From Alphaproteobacteria bacterium (GTDB taxonomy: Bacteria > Pseudomonadota > Alphaproteobacteria > UBA6615), in NCBI GenBank assembly GCA_011087645.1, contig JAALLF010000024.1, positions 1 through 39,347 of the forward strand: DNA of 39,347 nucleotides. The letters run 5' to 3'. The notes beneath the pieces are model-generated. The model was not told the origin of the DNA, ran no database searches, and saw only the letters and a list, made by a program, of their open reading frames with translations. How positions within the stretch are numbered: the stretch's first letter is position 1; each line of letters starts with the position of its first letter. Position numbers and translations under genes: made by a program. Shown piece after piece: positions 22,587 through 33,599 of this stretch.

Positions 22587-25128
22587 ATGACCACATCAGA
22601 CCAGCTTACCGCCCAAGATTCCGGCGATGCCGCCGGCGAGAAGCCGGTAGCGCTGTGGCGTGATCCGCTATGGCTCGGCCTTATCGTCATCTTTATTGCC
22701 ACCAGCGCGGTATTGATTGGCGCCATCGCCGGTCGGGCGGCGGAAGTAATTGATATGTGGGCGCTGGCGGTTGGTGGTCTCGCCGTCGCGGCGGCCGCGG
22801 CGGCCAGCGTGGCGATTGTCACCTGGCGCCAGCGCAACGCCGCGCGCGACACGCTGTCGTCCGAGATGTTGGTTCGCGCGTTGCCTCAGGCCAGCGCGGT
22901 TATCGATGCGACCGGCCGCGCCCAAGCCGCCAATGAGATGTTCGGGCAGCTCTTCCCAGATACGCAGCATGCGCCGCTTACCGCCCTTAAACGCCTGATC
23001 GGCGGTGACGGCGCGGCCGCCGATCTCATTGGCCGCCTGATCGCTGGCGTTGCCGCCGGCAGCGCTGTTACCGAGGACGTGCTGCTGACCGATAACCAAA
23101 CTGGCATCGTGGCGCTGCGCGTCTCCGCCATACCCTTGGCCGATCAAGATGGTCTGGCGCTGTGGACCTTCGAGGATACGACAGTTACCTATCGAGCAGA
23201 GGCCGAAATACGCGACGGCCAGGCGAGCTTGGCTGAAACTCTGGCGACCGCGCCGGTCGGGTTTTATTCCGTCGATCAAGATGGCCGATTTTTGCTAGCC
23301 AACGACGCCTTGGTGTCGTGGCTGGGCTACGCGCCGGGTGATCTCGAAGCGCAGGGGTTGCGGCTGCACGACATTCTCATAGCGCCAGTCCCGCAGACGC
23401 TCGCCCATCGCGTTGCGGATGGCGATCCAGCAGCGGGGGCAACGGGTCGAGCTGAAACACCGGGACGGGGCTGCGGTGCCGGTCGTTGTTGTCCAGTCGG
23501 AAAATCGGGCGACGGATGGTGGATTGCGTACCAGCAGTGTCGTGCGCCAAAGCGCCAGTGTTCAAGAAGCACAGCCGGTCCCGCTTGGTAGTGAGCGGCG
23601 ATTCGGCAGTGTGTTCGAGAATGCGCCGGTCGGCGTTGTTCTGCTCGATAGCGAGGGACGGGTCTTGGAATCGAACCCGGCCTGGCAGCGGCTGGTGGCG
23701 CCCGATGAGACAAATCTGACCGGTCGGCCGATCACCGAATTTATCGCCGATGACGAGGTGAGTAAGATCGAGGCTTGGCTCGAGCGCGTCGCCGGCGGCG
23801 CCGTGCCGGTGGCGCCACAGGACGCCACACTGCGTACCAACACGCCCACCGGGACGGCGCGCGTCGCCACCCTCTATCTCAGTCGCATCGAAGGTGGGCC
23901 GGGTGACGGCGGGTCGGTTGTGCATTTCCATGAAACCACCGAGCAGCGCAATTTGGAGGAACAGTTCGCCCAGAGCCAAAAAATGCAGGCGGTCGGCCAG
24001 TTGGCTGGCGGCGTGGCTCATGATTTCAACAACCTGCTGACCGCCATGATCGGCTTTTGCGATCTGCTGCTATTGCGCCACAGCCCCGGCGACCAGTCGT
24101 TCGGCGATATCATGCAAATCAAACAGAACGCCAACCGTGCCGCCCGGCTAGTGCGTCAGCTATTGGCGTTTTCGCGCCAGCAGACCCTGCAACCGCGCGT
24201 GCTCTCGATCACCGATGTTCTGGGCGATCTCACCAACCTGCTGCGCCGGCTGATCGGCGCTAACATCAAGCTCGACATTGCCCATGGCCGCGATCTGGGT
24301 CTGGTGCGGGTCGATCAGGGCCAGCTCGAACAGGTGGTCATCAATCTGGCGGTCAACGCCCGCGACGCCATGCCCGAAGGCGGTGCGTTGACGGTGCGTA
24401 CCTTCAATGAGTCGGTGATCGTCGAGACAAGGCGCGGCAATGAGGTCGTTGCCCCCGGCGAATATGTGGCGATCGAAATCGCCGATAATGGCAGCGGCAT
24501 TCCGCTCGATATTCAAGAACGTATCTTCGAGCCGTTTTTCACCACCAAGGAAGTCGGCGCTGGCACCGGTCTTGGTCTGTCGACTGTCTATGGCATCGTC
24601 AAGCAGACCGGCGGCCAGGTCTTCCTCGACAGTGCGCCGGGCGAGGGCGCCAAGTTTACTATTCTGATCCCGCGCCATACCGCCGACGCATCCGATGAGG
24701 TGCGCAAGGCCGAAGCGGCGGACGGGCCGGCGGCGGCCGACACGACGGGGGCCGGCACCGTGCTGCTGGTCGAGGACGAGGACGCGGTGCGGCTGTTCTC
24801 CGCCCGGGCGCTGCGGGCCAAGGGCTACAAGGTACTCGAGGCGCGCACTGGCGAGGCGGCCCTCGAGTTGCTCGGTGTGGTCGACGACCATATTGACTTA
24901 ATGATCACCGATGCGGTGATGCCGGAGATGGATGGTCCGACCCTGATCATCGAAATGCGCAACGATCGGCCCGACCTGCCGGTGATCTGCATATCGGGCT
25001 ATGCCGAGGAAACCTTCCGCGAAAAGCTCGGACAAAGCGACGATATCCACTTCCTGCCCAAGCCGTTCAGTCTCAACCAATTGGCCGGCAAGGTGAAGGA
25101 CGTGATGAGCCTGCCCAACCCCGGCTAG
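22587..25128 (+). pseudogene. cckA: CckA hybrid histidine kinase, split by a frameshift
   Basis: The gene encodes the cell-cycle/motility kinase CckA, which phosphorylates CtrA through ChpT. Frame 1 (to about 23434) has two transmembrane helices and two PAS-like domains. The next frame resumes with a third PAS, HisKA (GQLAGGVAHDFNNLLTAMIG, His at 24019-24021), HATPase (N box, DNGSGIP, GTGLGL) and a receiver (VLLVEDED, Asp at 24910, KPFS). Dropping one G from the G5 run at 23435-23439 restores DPAAGQRVELKHRDG, so the lesion is a +1 indel. As written, the product stops at 23591. A shorter ATG product from 23413 would keep only the kinase and receiver. This is either a real mutation or a homopolymer sequencing error. 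The start at 22587 is preferred to the TTG at 22533. Confidence 0.85.
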
Positions 25129-25213
25129 CGGCTATCGCGGCGAATCGCCCGGTGGCCTTACGGTTAGGCGGTACTGTTAACCATGATTACGGTAATACCG
25201 CTTGGCGTAAGTA

Positions 25214-25228
25214 GAACAAAAAAAGAAC
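25214..25228. promoter_or_regulatory. Alphaproteobacterial LexA (SOS) box upstream of recA
   Basis: GAAC at 25214-25217 and GAAC at 25225-25228 are spaced by seven A residues. The reverse strand is GTTC-N7-GTTC, the known alphaproteobacterial LexA target. A third GAAC lies at 25239-25242. The box is 100 bp before the recA start. Confidence 0.85.
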
Positions 25229-25327
25229 TTGTAAAAAAGAACAAAAGCAGTACAGTGCGCTCACTGCCGCACCAACACCGTTCCATTGCGGGCCGCGCGG
25301 CAACGTGGAATAACAGGAGGGATATCT

Positions 25328-26428
25328 ATGGCGACCTCGCTTCGCGTCGTTGAGAAGGAAAGTATGGAAGATAAAGGTAAGGCGCTGGATGCCGCGCTGG
25401 GCCAGATCGAACGGGCCTTCGGCAAGGGTTCGATCATGCGTCTGGGCGACGAGCAGGCGGTCGAGGTGGCCTCGATTTCCACCGGGTCCCTGGGGCTCGA
25501 TATTGGTCTTGGCCTGGGCGGCGTGCCGCGCGGCCGAGTGGTCGAGATTTATGGGCCGGAGAGTTCCGGCAAGACCACATTGGCGCTGCATATCATCGCT
25601 GAATCCCAGAAGATCGGCGGCACTTGCGCCTTTATCGATGCCGAGCATGCGCTCGATCCGACTTACGCCCGCAAGCTGGGCGTCAATTTGGACGATCTGT
25701 TGATTTCCCAGCCCGATACTGGTGAGCAGGCGCTCGAGATTACCGATACGCTGGTGCGCTCCGGCGCGCTTGACGTGCTCGTGGTCGACAGTGTCGCGGC
25801 CCTGGTGCCGCGCGCCGAGCTTGAGGGCGAGATGGGCGACAGCCTGCCCGGCCTGCACGCGCGGCTGATGAGCCAGGCGCTGCGCAAGTTGACCGGGTCG
25901 ATTTCGCGCTCCGACACCACCGTGGTTTTCATCAACCAGATCCGCCACAAGATCGGCGTGATGTTCGGTAGTCCGGAAACCACCACCGGCGGCAACGCGT
26001 TAAAGTTTTACGCCTCGGTGCGTCTCGACATTCGCCGCATCGGTTCGATCAAGGAACGCGACGAGGTGGTCGGCAACCAGACCAAGGTCAAGGTCGTCAA
26101 GAATAAGCTGGCGCCGCCCTTCAAGGTGGTCGAGTTCGACATCATGTATGGCGAGGGCATTTCGAAGATGGGTGAGCTGATCGATCTTGGGGTGCAGGCC
26201 GGCATCGTCAATAAGTCGGGTTCGTGGTTTTCCTATGGCGATGAACGTATTGGTCAGGGTCGGGAGAATTCCAAGACCTTCCTGCGCGAACATCCCGAGA
26301 TTGCCGAGGATATCGAAAACCGCATCCGCGCCAGTGCTGGCCTAATTTCCGACGCCATGCTCGGCTCGCCGGAGGATTTGGCCGGTGAAGGTGACGATGA
26401 TGCGTCCCTCGCCGAGGGTGACGACTGA
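25328..26428 (+). CDS. recA: Recombinase RecA
   Basis: A 366-residue DNA strand-exchange protein and SOS co-protease. Walker A is GPESSGKT at 76-83. Other marks are the SMEDKGKALDAAL-type N-terminus, DSVAALVPRAE in the Walker B region, FINQIRHKIGVMFGSPETT in loop 2, and an acidic tail typical of RecA. The start at 25328 follows ACAGGAGGGATATCT. The frame continues upstream to 25286, but those 14 residues are not RecA. It is preceded by an SOS box and followed by a hairpin terminator, so it is a single-gene unit. Confidence 0.98.
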   Translation: MATSLRVVEKESMEDKGKALDAALGQIERAFGKGSIMRLGDEQAVEVASISTGSLGLDIGLGLGGVPRGRVVEIYGPESSGKTTLALHIIAESQKIGGTCAFIDAEHALDPTYARKLGVNLDDLLISQPDTGEQALEITDTLVRSGALDVLVVDSVAALVPRAELEGEMGDSLPGLHARLMSQALRKLTGSISRSDTTVVFINQIRHKIGVMFGSPETTTGGNALKFYASVRLDIRRIGSIKERDEVVGNQTKVKVVKNKLAPPFKVVEFDIMYGEGISKMGELIDLGVQAGIVNKSGSWFSYGDERIGQGRENSKTFLREHPEIAEDIENRIRASAGLISDAMLGSPEDLAGEGDDDASLAEGDD

Positions 26429-26485
26429 CGCCGCCGGGCGGTGAAATTTGGGCCGGCACTGAATTAGCGGTCCTGCGAAACAATA

Positions 26486-26511
26486 GCGGCGTCCCCCGGG
26501 GCGCCGCTTTT
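26486..26511 (+). terminator. Terminator after recA
   Basis: A GC-rich hairpin, GCGGCG at 26486-26491 pairing with CGCCGC at 26502-26507, with an inner CCCC/GGGG pairing. It is followed by four T residues, 58 bp after the recA stop. Confidence 0.7.
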
Positions 26512-26614
26512 GCGTGGGATGTCGGGAAACGCGGGTCTCGACACCTCTCGGGGCGCAAGGTAAAACGCCGGGCCGACGTCTCACCGCCCATCCACCGGTC
26601 CAAGTCTTCATATT

Positions 26615-29287
<2,673 letters not shown>

Positions 29288-29344
29288 CGATAGGGCCAGG
29301 CAAACCCCTACAACAGCAAGTCTCTGCAACAAGTGGAACGATCC

Positions 29345-30196
29345 ATGCGCTTTGAAGGTACCGAGACCTACGTTGTTACCGAGGACCTGCAGGTCGCGGT
29401 CAACGCGGCGATTACCCTGGAGCGGCCGCTGCTGGTCAAGGGCGAGCCGGGCACGGGCAAGACCGTACTGGCCCACGAGATCGCCGCCGCCCTCGGCGCG
29501 CCGCTGATTGAGTGGCACATAAAATCGACCACCAAGGCGCAGCATGGTCTCTATGACTATGACGCGGTCGCCCGGCTGCGCGACGGCCAGCTCGGCGACG
29601 AGCGGGTGCACGATATCGGCAATTACATCGTGCGCGGCAAGCTATGGGAGGCCTTCGACAGCGACGTGCGCCCGGTGGTGCTGATCGACGAGATCGACAA
29701 GGCTGATATCGAATTCCCCAACGATCTGTTGCTCGAACTCGACCGTATGGAATTTCATATCTACGAGACCAAGACCACGGTCGTCTCCAAGCACCGACCG
29801 ATCGTGCTGATCACCTCGAACAATGAGAAAGAGCTGCCCGACGCCTTCCTGCGCCGGTGTTTCTTCCACTACATCACCTTTCCCGATGACGAGACCATGA
29901 CCCGCATCGTCGATGTGCACTATCCCGACATCAAGAAGAACCTGCTGCGTGAAGCCTTGCGGGTTTTCTACGATGTACGCGATGTGCCGGGGCTGAAGAA
30001 AAAGCCGTCCACGTCGGAACTGTTGGACTGGCTCAAGCTGCTGGTCGCCGAGGACATCGATGCCGAGGTGTTGCGCACTAGCGATCCGGCGAAGCTGATC
30101 CCGCCGCTCTATGGCGCGCTGCTGAAGTCGGAACAAGACGTGCAATTGTTAGAGCGTTTGGCGTTCCTGCACCGCCGCGAGCGGGCGGGCGAATAG
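29345..30196 (+). CDS. MoxR-family AAA ATPase
   Basis: A 283-residue AAA+ ATPase of the MoxR type. Walker A is GEPGTGKT at 33-40, Walker B is VVLIDEIDKA (Asp115/Glu116), and sensor 1 is ITSNNEKELPDAFLRRC. MoxR proteins act as chaperones that insert cofactors or assemble complexes, working with a VWA-domain partner. The start at 29345 is preferred because GTGGAACG lies upstream; a GTG at 29333 would extend it by four residues. It lies 15 bp before a CoxE-like VWA gene (30212), a known functional pair. No xanthine or CO dehydrogenase subunit adjoins, so the client is unknown. Confidence 0.9.
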   Translation: MRFEGTETYVVTEDLQVAVNAAITLERPLLVKGEPGTGKTVLAHEIAAALGAPLIEWHIKSTTKAQHGLYDYDAVARLRDGQLGDERVHDIGNYIVRGKLWEAFDSDVRPVVLIDEIDKADIEFPNDLLLELDRMEFHIYETKTTVVSKHRPIVLITSNNEKELPDAFLRRCFFHYITFPDDETMTRIVDVHYPDIKKNLLREALRVFYDVRDVPGLKKKPSTSELLDWLKLLVAEDIDAEVLRTSDPAKLIPPLYGALLKSEQDVQLLERLAFLHRRERAGE

Positions 30197-30211
30197 GACA
30201 CCACGAGGCCG

Positions 30212-31393
30212 ATGTTCTCCCAATTCTTTTCCGAGCTGCGCCGCGCCGAGGTTCCGGTCTCGCTGCGCGAATATCTCGACCTCATGGGGGCGCTCGACCG
30301 TGGGCTGGGTCATTATCAGGTCGACGAATTCTACTATCTGTCGCGCGCGCTATTGGTGAAAGACGAGCGCCATATCGACCGTTTCGACCAGGTGTTTGCC
30401 CATATTTTCCGAGGCCTCGAGCCGCCCAACTTCGATGAAGACGTCGCCGAAATTCCCGAGGAATGGCTGCGCAAGATGGGCGAATTGGTGTTGACCGAAG
30501 AGGAGAAGGCCGAGATCGAGGCGCTCGGTGGCTGGGAAAAGCTCATGGAGACCCTCCGCCAGCGCTTGGAAGAACAAAAGGGCCGACACCAGGGCGGCAA
30601 TAAATGGATTGGTACTCAGGGCAAGTCGCCCTTTGGCGCGCAGGGTTACAACCCCGAGGGCGTGCGCATCGGCCAGGACGAGAACCGCAATTATTCGGCG
30701 GTGAAGGTGTGGGATAAGCGCATCTTCCGCGATCTCGACGCCGACGTGGAATTGGGCACCCGCAACATCAAGATGGCGCTCCGCCGGTTGCGCAAATTCG
30801 CCCGCGAAGGCGCCGCCGACGAGCTCGATCTCGACGACACTATTTCATCGACCGCGCGCAATGGCGGCTGGCTCGACATCAAGATGGTGCCCGAGCGCCA
30901 TAACGCGGTGAAGGTGTTGCTGCTATTCGATGTCGGCGGGTCGATGGACAACCATGTGCGCACCTGCGAGGAGCTGTTTTCCGCCGCGCGCACCGAGTTC
31001 AAACATCTCGAATATTTCTACTTCCACAATTGCGTCTACGAATCGGTCTGGCGCGAGAACCGCCGCCGGCAGTCGCGTCGCATGGCCACCTGGGACCTGC
31101 TGCACACCTATCCGTCCGATTACAAGCTGATTATCGTCGGCGATGCGGCGATGAGCCCTTACGAAATCGCTCATCCCGGGGGCAGTGTCGAGCATTGGAA
31201 CGAGGAGGCCGGCGATGTCTGGCTGCGCCGGTTGCTGCGCACCTATCCCCATGCCGCCTGGCTCAATCCCTTGCCCCAGGACCGTTGGCGCTATTTTCCG
31301 TCGGCCGGCATGATTAGCGAGTTGTTCGAAGGGCGCATGTTCCCGCTCACCCTGGAAGGGCTCGAGGGCGCGATGCGGTCAATGAGTTATTAA
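30212..31393 (+). CDS. VWA-domain protein (CoxE-like)
   Basis: A 393-residue protein of the CoxE/YeaD-type VWA family, the usual partner of a MoxR ATPase. An N-terminal helical region (about 1-125) is followed by a Gly/Gln-rich linker (125-160). The VWA domain then carries the metal-ion-dependent adhesion motif LLLFDVGGSM, with Asp240 and Ser244. The first position of the usual DxSxS is replaced by DxGGS, as I recall for CoxE-like proteins. It contains HTYPSDYKLIIVGDAAMSPYE-type segments. The start has no striking ribosome site. Likely coupled to the MoxR gene. The target complex is not evident in the window. Confidence 0.88.
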   Translation: MFSQFFSELRRAEVPVSLREYLDLMGALDRGLGHYQVDEFYYLSRALLVKDERHIDRFDQVFAHIFRGLEPPNFDEDVAEIPEEWLRKMGELVLTEEEKAEIEALGGWEKLMETLRQRLEEQKGRHQGGNKWIGTQGKSPFGAQGYNPEGVRIGQDENRNYSAVKVWDKRIFRDLDADVELGTRNIKMALRRLRKFAREGAADELDLDDTISSTARNGGWLDIKMVPERHNAVKVLLLFDVGGSMDNHVRTCEELFSAARTEFKHLEYFYFHNCVYESVWRENRRRQSRRMATWDLLHTYPSDYKLIIVGDAAMSPYEIAHPGGSVEHWNEEAGDVWLRRLLRTYPHAAWLNPLPQDRWRYFPSAGMISELFEGRMFPLTLEGLEGAMRSMSY

Positions 31394-31425
31394 CCATAGT
31401 GATTATTTTCTGCTGAACGCGAAAA

Positions 31426-31468
31426 ACCTTGGAATATTTATCTGTTAGCGGTGTTTGCCACCTTGGAA
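31426..31468 (+). promoter_or_regulatory. Repeated ACCTTGGAA motif, possible ECF promoter
   Basis: The sequence ACCTTGGAA occurs at 31426-31434 and again at 31460-31468, 34 bases apart and upstream of the MxKDx protein gene. Both copies are followed at about 8-16 bases by AT-rich sequence with TCTGTTA or ATCTAACA. It is a candidate promoter or operator for the ECF sigma factor encoded downstream. This is pattern only. Confidence 0.3.
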
Positions 31469-31503
31469 GCCCAAATTTTATCTAACACCAAGGAGAATTA
31501 CGA

Positions 31504-31827
31504 ATGTCGATCGCACGAATGATTGCGGCAGCCGCCGTTGCAACGATGGCCCTGTCCGGCGCGGCGCTTGCCGAAGGTAAAAAAGCTGATGCCATGGGCA
31601 AAGGCGACGCCATGAAGTCTGAAATGGCCAAGGACGAGATGGCTAAGGACGGAATGGCCAAAGACGACGCTATGGCCAAGAAGGACCACGCCAAGGGCGA
31701 GATGACCAAGGAAGAGATGATGGCCAAGGAAGCGGCCATGAAGAAGGACGAGATGGCTAAGGATGCCATGGCCAAAGACGCGTCCATGAAGAAGGACGAA
31801 ATGGCCAAGGACGCCATGAAGAAGTAA
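31504..31827 (+). CDS. Secreted MxKDx pentapeptide-repeat protein
   Basis: A 107-residue protein with a signal peptide (cleavage after ALA at 23). The remaining 84 residues are made of Met-Ala/Lys-Lys-Asp/Glu repeats (MAKDE, MAKDG, MKKDE, MAKDA). This matches the pentapeptide MxKDx family, small periplasmic or secreted proteins often encoded next to ECF sigma factors. The mature protein is highly charged, Met-rich, and probably disordered or helical. Met-rich repeats could bind copper or scavenge oxidants, but that is inference. Strong ribosome site AAGGAG before ATG. A hairpin follows the gene at 31840-31868. Confidence 0.85.
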   Translation: MSIARMIAAAAVATMALSGAALAEGKKADAMGKGDAMKSEMAKDEMAKDGMAKDDAMAKKDHAKGEMTKEEMMAKEAAMKKDEMAKDAMAKDASMKKDEMAKDAMKK

Positions 31828-31839
31828 GTCATTAACGGA

Positions 31840-31868
31840 CCGGCGGCCGCGGTGACTGTGGCCGCCGG
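31840..31868. terminator. GC-rich hairpin between the MxKDx and sigma genes
   Basis: A perfect 9-bp stem (CCGGCGGCC at 31840-31848, GGCCGCCGG at 31860-31868) with an 11-nt loop and no T-tract. It may attenuate transcription between the highly expressed repeat protein and the sigma factor. Confidence 0.5.
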
Positions 31869-31899
31869 ATCAGCTGCTTCATAGTTACCGGTATGGATT

Positions 31900-32415
31900 G
31901 TGAGCACGGATAATAAGCGAGAGCTATTGATCGCGGAAATACCGCGGCTCAGGCGATATGCGATCGCGCTGTTGCGCGATCGCATAGCCGCCGACGACCT
32001 TGTTCAGGACGTGGTTTTACGTGCCCTCGACAAGCTGCATCTGTGGCGCGACGGCACCAACATGAGGACCTGGCTTTTTACGATTATGCATAACCTGCAC
32101 GCCAACGATATGCGCCGGCTTAGCCGGACTGCCGATAACCAGCCCCTCGAGGGGGCTGCGCTATCCCATGGCAGCCCGCCCGAGCAGGAGGCGGCGGTCG
32201 AGTTATCGCAACTGTCCACCGCCATTGCCGGCTTGCCGGTCGCCCAGCGCCAAGTGCTGCTTTTGGTGGGTTTGGAAGGATTTAGCTACGCCGATGCCGC
32301 CGAAGCGCTCGATGTGCCGGTCGGCACGGTGATGTCGCGCTTGTCGCGCACCCGCGAAGAGCTGCGGCGCACCTTGGATGGCGAGAATGTCTCGCAGATC
32401 CGGAGGATCAAATGA
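31900..32415 (+). CDS. ECF-family sigma factor (RpoE-like)
   Basis: A 171-residue extracytoplasmic-function sigma factor. Region 2 contains IAADDLVQDVVLRALDKLHL and MRTWLFTIMHNLHAND. Region 4 contains LPVAQRQVLLLVGLEGFSY and VGTVMSRLSRTREELRR, with the helix-turn-helix. The start is GTG at 31900; the ATG at 31893 is out of frame. It overlaps its anti-sigma gene by 4 bp (ATGA). It probably responds to an envelope or redox signal and may control the preceding MxKDx gene. Confidence 0.93.
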   Translation: MSTDNKRELLIAEIPRLRRYAIALLRDRIAADDLVQDVVLRALDKLHLWRDGTNMRTWLFTIMHNLHANDMRRLSRTADNQPLEGAALSHGSPPEQEAAVELSQLSTAIAGLPVAQRQVLLLVGLEGFSYADAAEALDVPVGTVMSRLSRTREELRRTLDGENVSQIRRIK

Positions 32416-33215
32416 TCGACCGGCAGATCGACGACGGCGAATTGCACGCCCTCCTTGACGGCGAGCTCGATCCCGCGCGCCAAGCCGAGGTCGAAGCCTG
32501 GCTGTCGGAGAACCCCGAAGCGGCCGGCCGCGTGGCGCGGTACCGGGCGCAGAACGCCGGTTTGCACGCGCTCTACGATGGCGTGCTGCACGAAGAATTA
32601 CCCCCCGTCATTATCGATGCGTTGGCCGGACGCCGGCGCCAGTGGCTGCCGCGCGGCGCCGCGATCGCGGCGGGTTTCGCGCTGTTGCTTTCCGGCGTGG
32701 TCGCCGGTTGGGTGGTGCGTGGTGAGTTTCCGGCCGGGCCCGGCGACGCGGTGCAGGTCGCCGCGGTCACGCCGCCGATCAACACCCAGGTTCTGATGGA
32801 ACGCGCCACCAGCGCCCATATGTTCAGCCGCGACGACGATTTGCGATTGGCTAGTGCCACTGATGGCGGTGACATGGCGCAATATATCAGCACGCGCATG
32901 GGCGAACGGGTGCGGGTGCCGCAGCTGTCCGACCTGGGTTATCGGCTGGTCGGAACCCGGGTGTTGCCGGATAACGGTGGTCCCGCGGCGCAGTTCGTGT
33001 TCGAGGACGCCGACGGCGGGCGGGTCAGCCTGTACCTGCGCAGCGAGACGGCGCGCGGTGTCGATATCACCTATGCGCTGTCGGACGATTTATCGATGTT
33101 CTACTGGAATGATTCGCAACATTCCTACGCGCTGGTGCGCGAGCTCGAAGATGAAAACGGCCGCGATGCGCTGCTCACCGCCGCCCAGGCCGTCTACCAG
33201 CAAATCACCGAATAA
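32412..33215 (+). CDS. Membrane anti-sigma factor for the adjacent ECF sigma
   Basis: A 267-residue anti-sigma factor. The N-terminal helical domain (about 1-75) has DDGELHALLDGELDP, an anti-sigma pattern without a ZAS-type Cys/His zinc site. One transmembrane helix spans about 83-102 (AIAAGFALLLSGVVAGWVV). The periplasmic domain (103-267) has YLRSETARGVDITYAL and a C-terminal helical end. It overlaps the sigma factor in ATGA, the usual arrangement. No release protease is in the window. A periplasmic sensing role is inferred. Confidence 0.88.
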   Translation: MIDRQIDDGELHALLDGELDPARQAEVEAWLSENPEAAGRVARYRAQNAGLHALYDGVLHEELPPVIIDALAGRRRQWLPRGAAIAAGFALLLSGVVAGWVVRGEFPAGPGDAVQVAAVTPPINTQVLMERATSAHMFSRDDDLRLASATDGGDMAQYISTRMGERVRVPQLSDLGYRLVGTRVLPDNGGPAAQFVFEDADGGRVSLYLRSETARGVDITYALSDDLSMFYWNDSQHSYALVRELEDENGRDALLTAAQAVYQQITE

Positions 33216-33225
33216 GCCGATACAT

Positions 33226-33261
33226 ACCCCCCACCCGACCCCTGCCCCAGCGAGGGCAGGG
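33226..33261. repeat. C-rich hairpin repeat, left copy
   Basis: Reads ACCCCCC-ACCC-GACCCC and ends with hairpin CTGCCC-CAGCGA-GGGCAG. A similar sequence lies inverted at 33533-33569 (roughly 70% alike). Such intergenic elements are multi-copy in some alphaproteobacteria, which I infer here. Confidence 0.55.
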
Positions 33262-33270
33262 CGACCACCG

Positions 33271-33389
33271 CCTCGCCCTTCGAGACGCCGCCCTTTGGGC
33301 GGCTCCTCAGGATGAGGCTTTGTGAATATCTAACCGAATTCCTCATCCTGAGGGCTCGCGCAGCGAGTGTCTCGAAGGACGAGGAATTC
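33271..33389. repeat. REP-like bipartite palindromic repeat, copy A
   Basis: Two head-to-head units share the core CTTCGAGAC, then a variable GC hairpin, then CCTCAGGATGAGG, and the element ends in GAGGAATTCC. An almost identical copy lies inverted at 35131-35250. It may be a BIME-like element mobilised by a RAYT-type transposase. Confidence 0.8.
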
Positions 33390-33532
33390 CAGCGCCGCCA
33401 TATGCGATTAGCCTTCCCTCAAAGGGGGGCTGTGGAGCGAGCCGTCGCGCAACAGCGCGGCGAAAGTCGCTTTACAGAAAAATATTTCGGCTGGCTTACG
33501 CCACGCCACTGGCGTGACGGTCCAGCCTCAAT

Positions 33533-33569
33533 CCCCCCAGCGAGGGGGAGGGTTAGGGAGGGGGGGTAG
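33533..33569. repeat. C-rich hairpin repeat, right copy
   Basis: Inverted relative to 33226-33261. It contains CCCCC-AGCGA-GGGGG and a run of seven or more G toward 33566. It sits 30 bp from the stop of the 33600 gene. Confidence 0.55.
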
Positions 33570-33599
33570 TTTAGTGATACAGTTTGTTGGTCGCCGGCC

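Larger units (their letters stand above)
33216..33599. other. 384-bp repeat-rich intergenic region
   Basis: This region separates convergent genes. It contains an outer inverted C-rich pair (33226-33261 and 33533-33569), a REP-like element (33271-33389), and a short palindrome around ACGCCA-C-TGGCGT near 33508-33520. No gene is visible. Confidence 0.7.

Noticed and set aside
23400..23600. Programmed ribosomal frameshift in cckA
   Set aside because: The G5 run lacks a typical slippery heptamer, and CckA is not known to use frameshifting; a simple indel is more economical.
24160..24891. Long antisense frame (243 codons) opposite cckA
   Set aside because: An expected by-product of GC-rich coding sequence; the sense strand encodes unmistakable kinase motifs. 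Similar antisense frames at 12347-13018 and 28357-29064 are rejected for the same reason.
31560..31827. Repeat array suggesting CRISPR
   Set aside because: The repeats are in frame and encode Met-Ala-Lys-Asp-type units of one protein; no spacers or conserved palindromic repeats exist.
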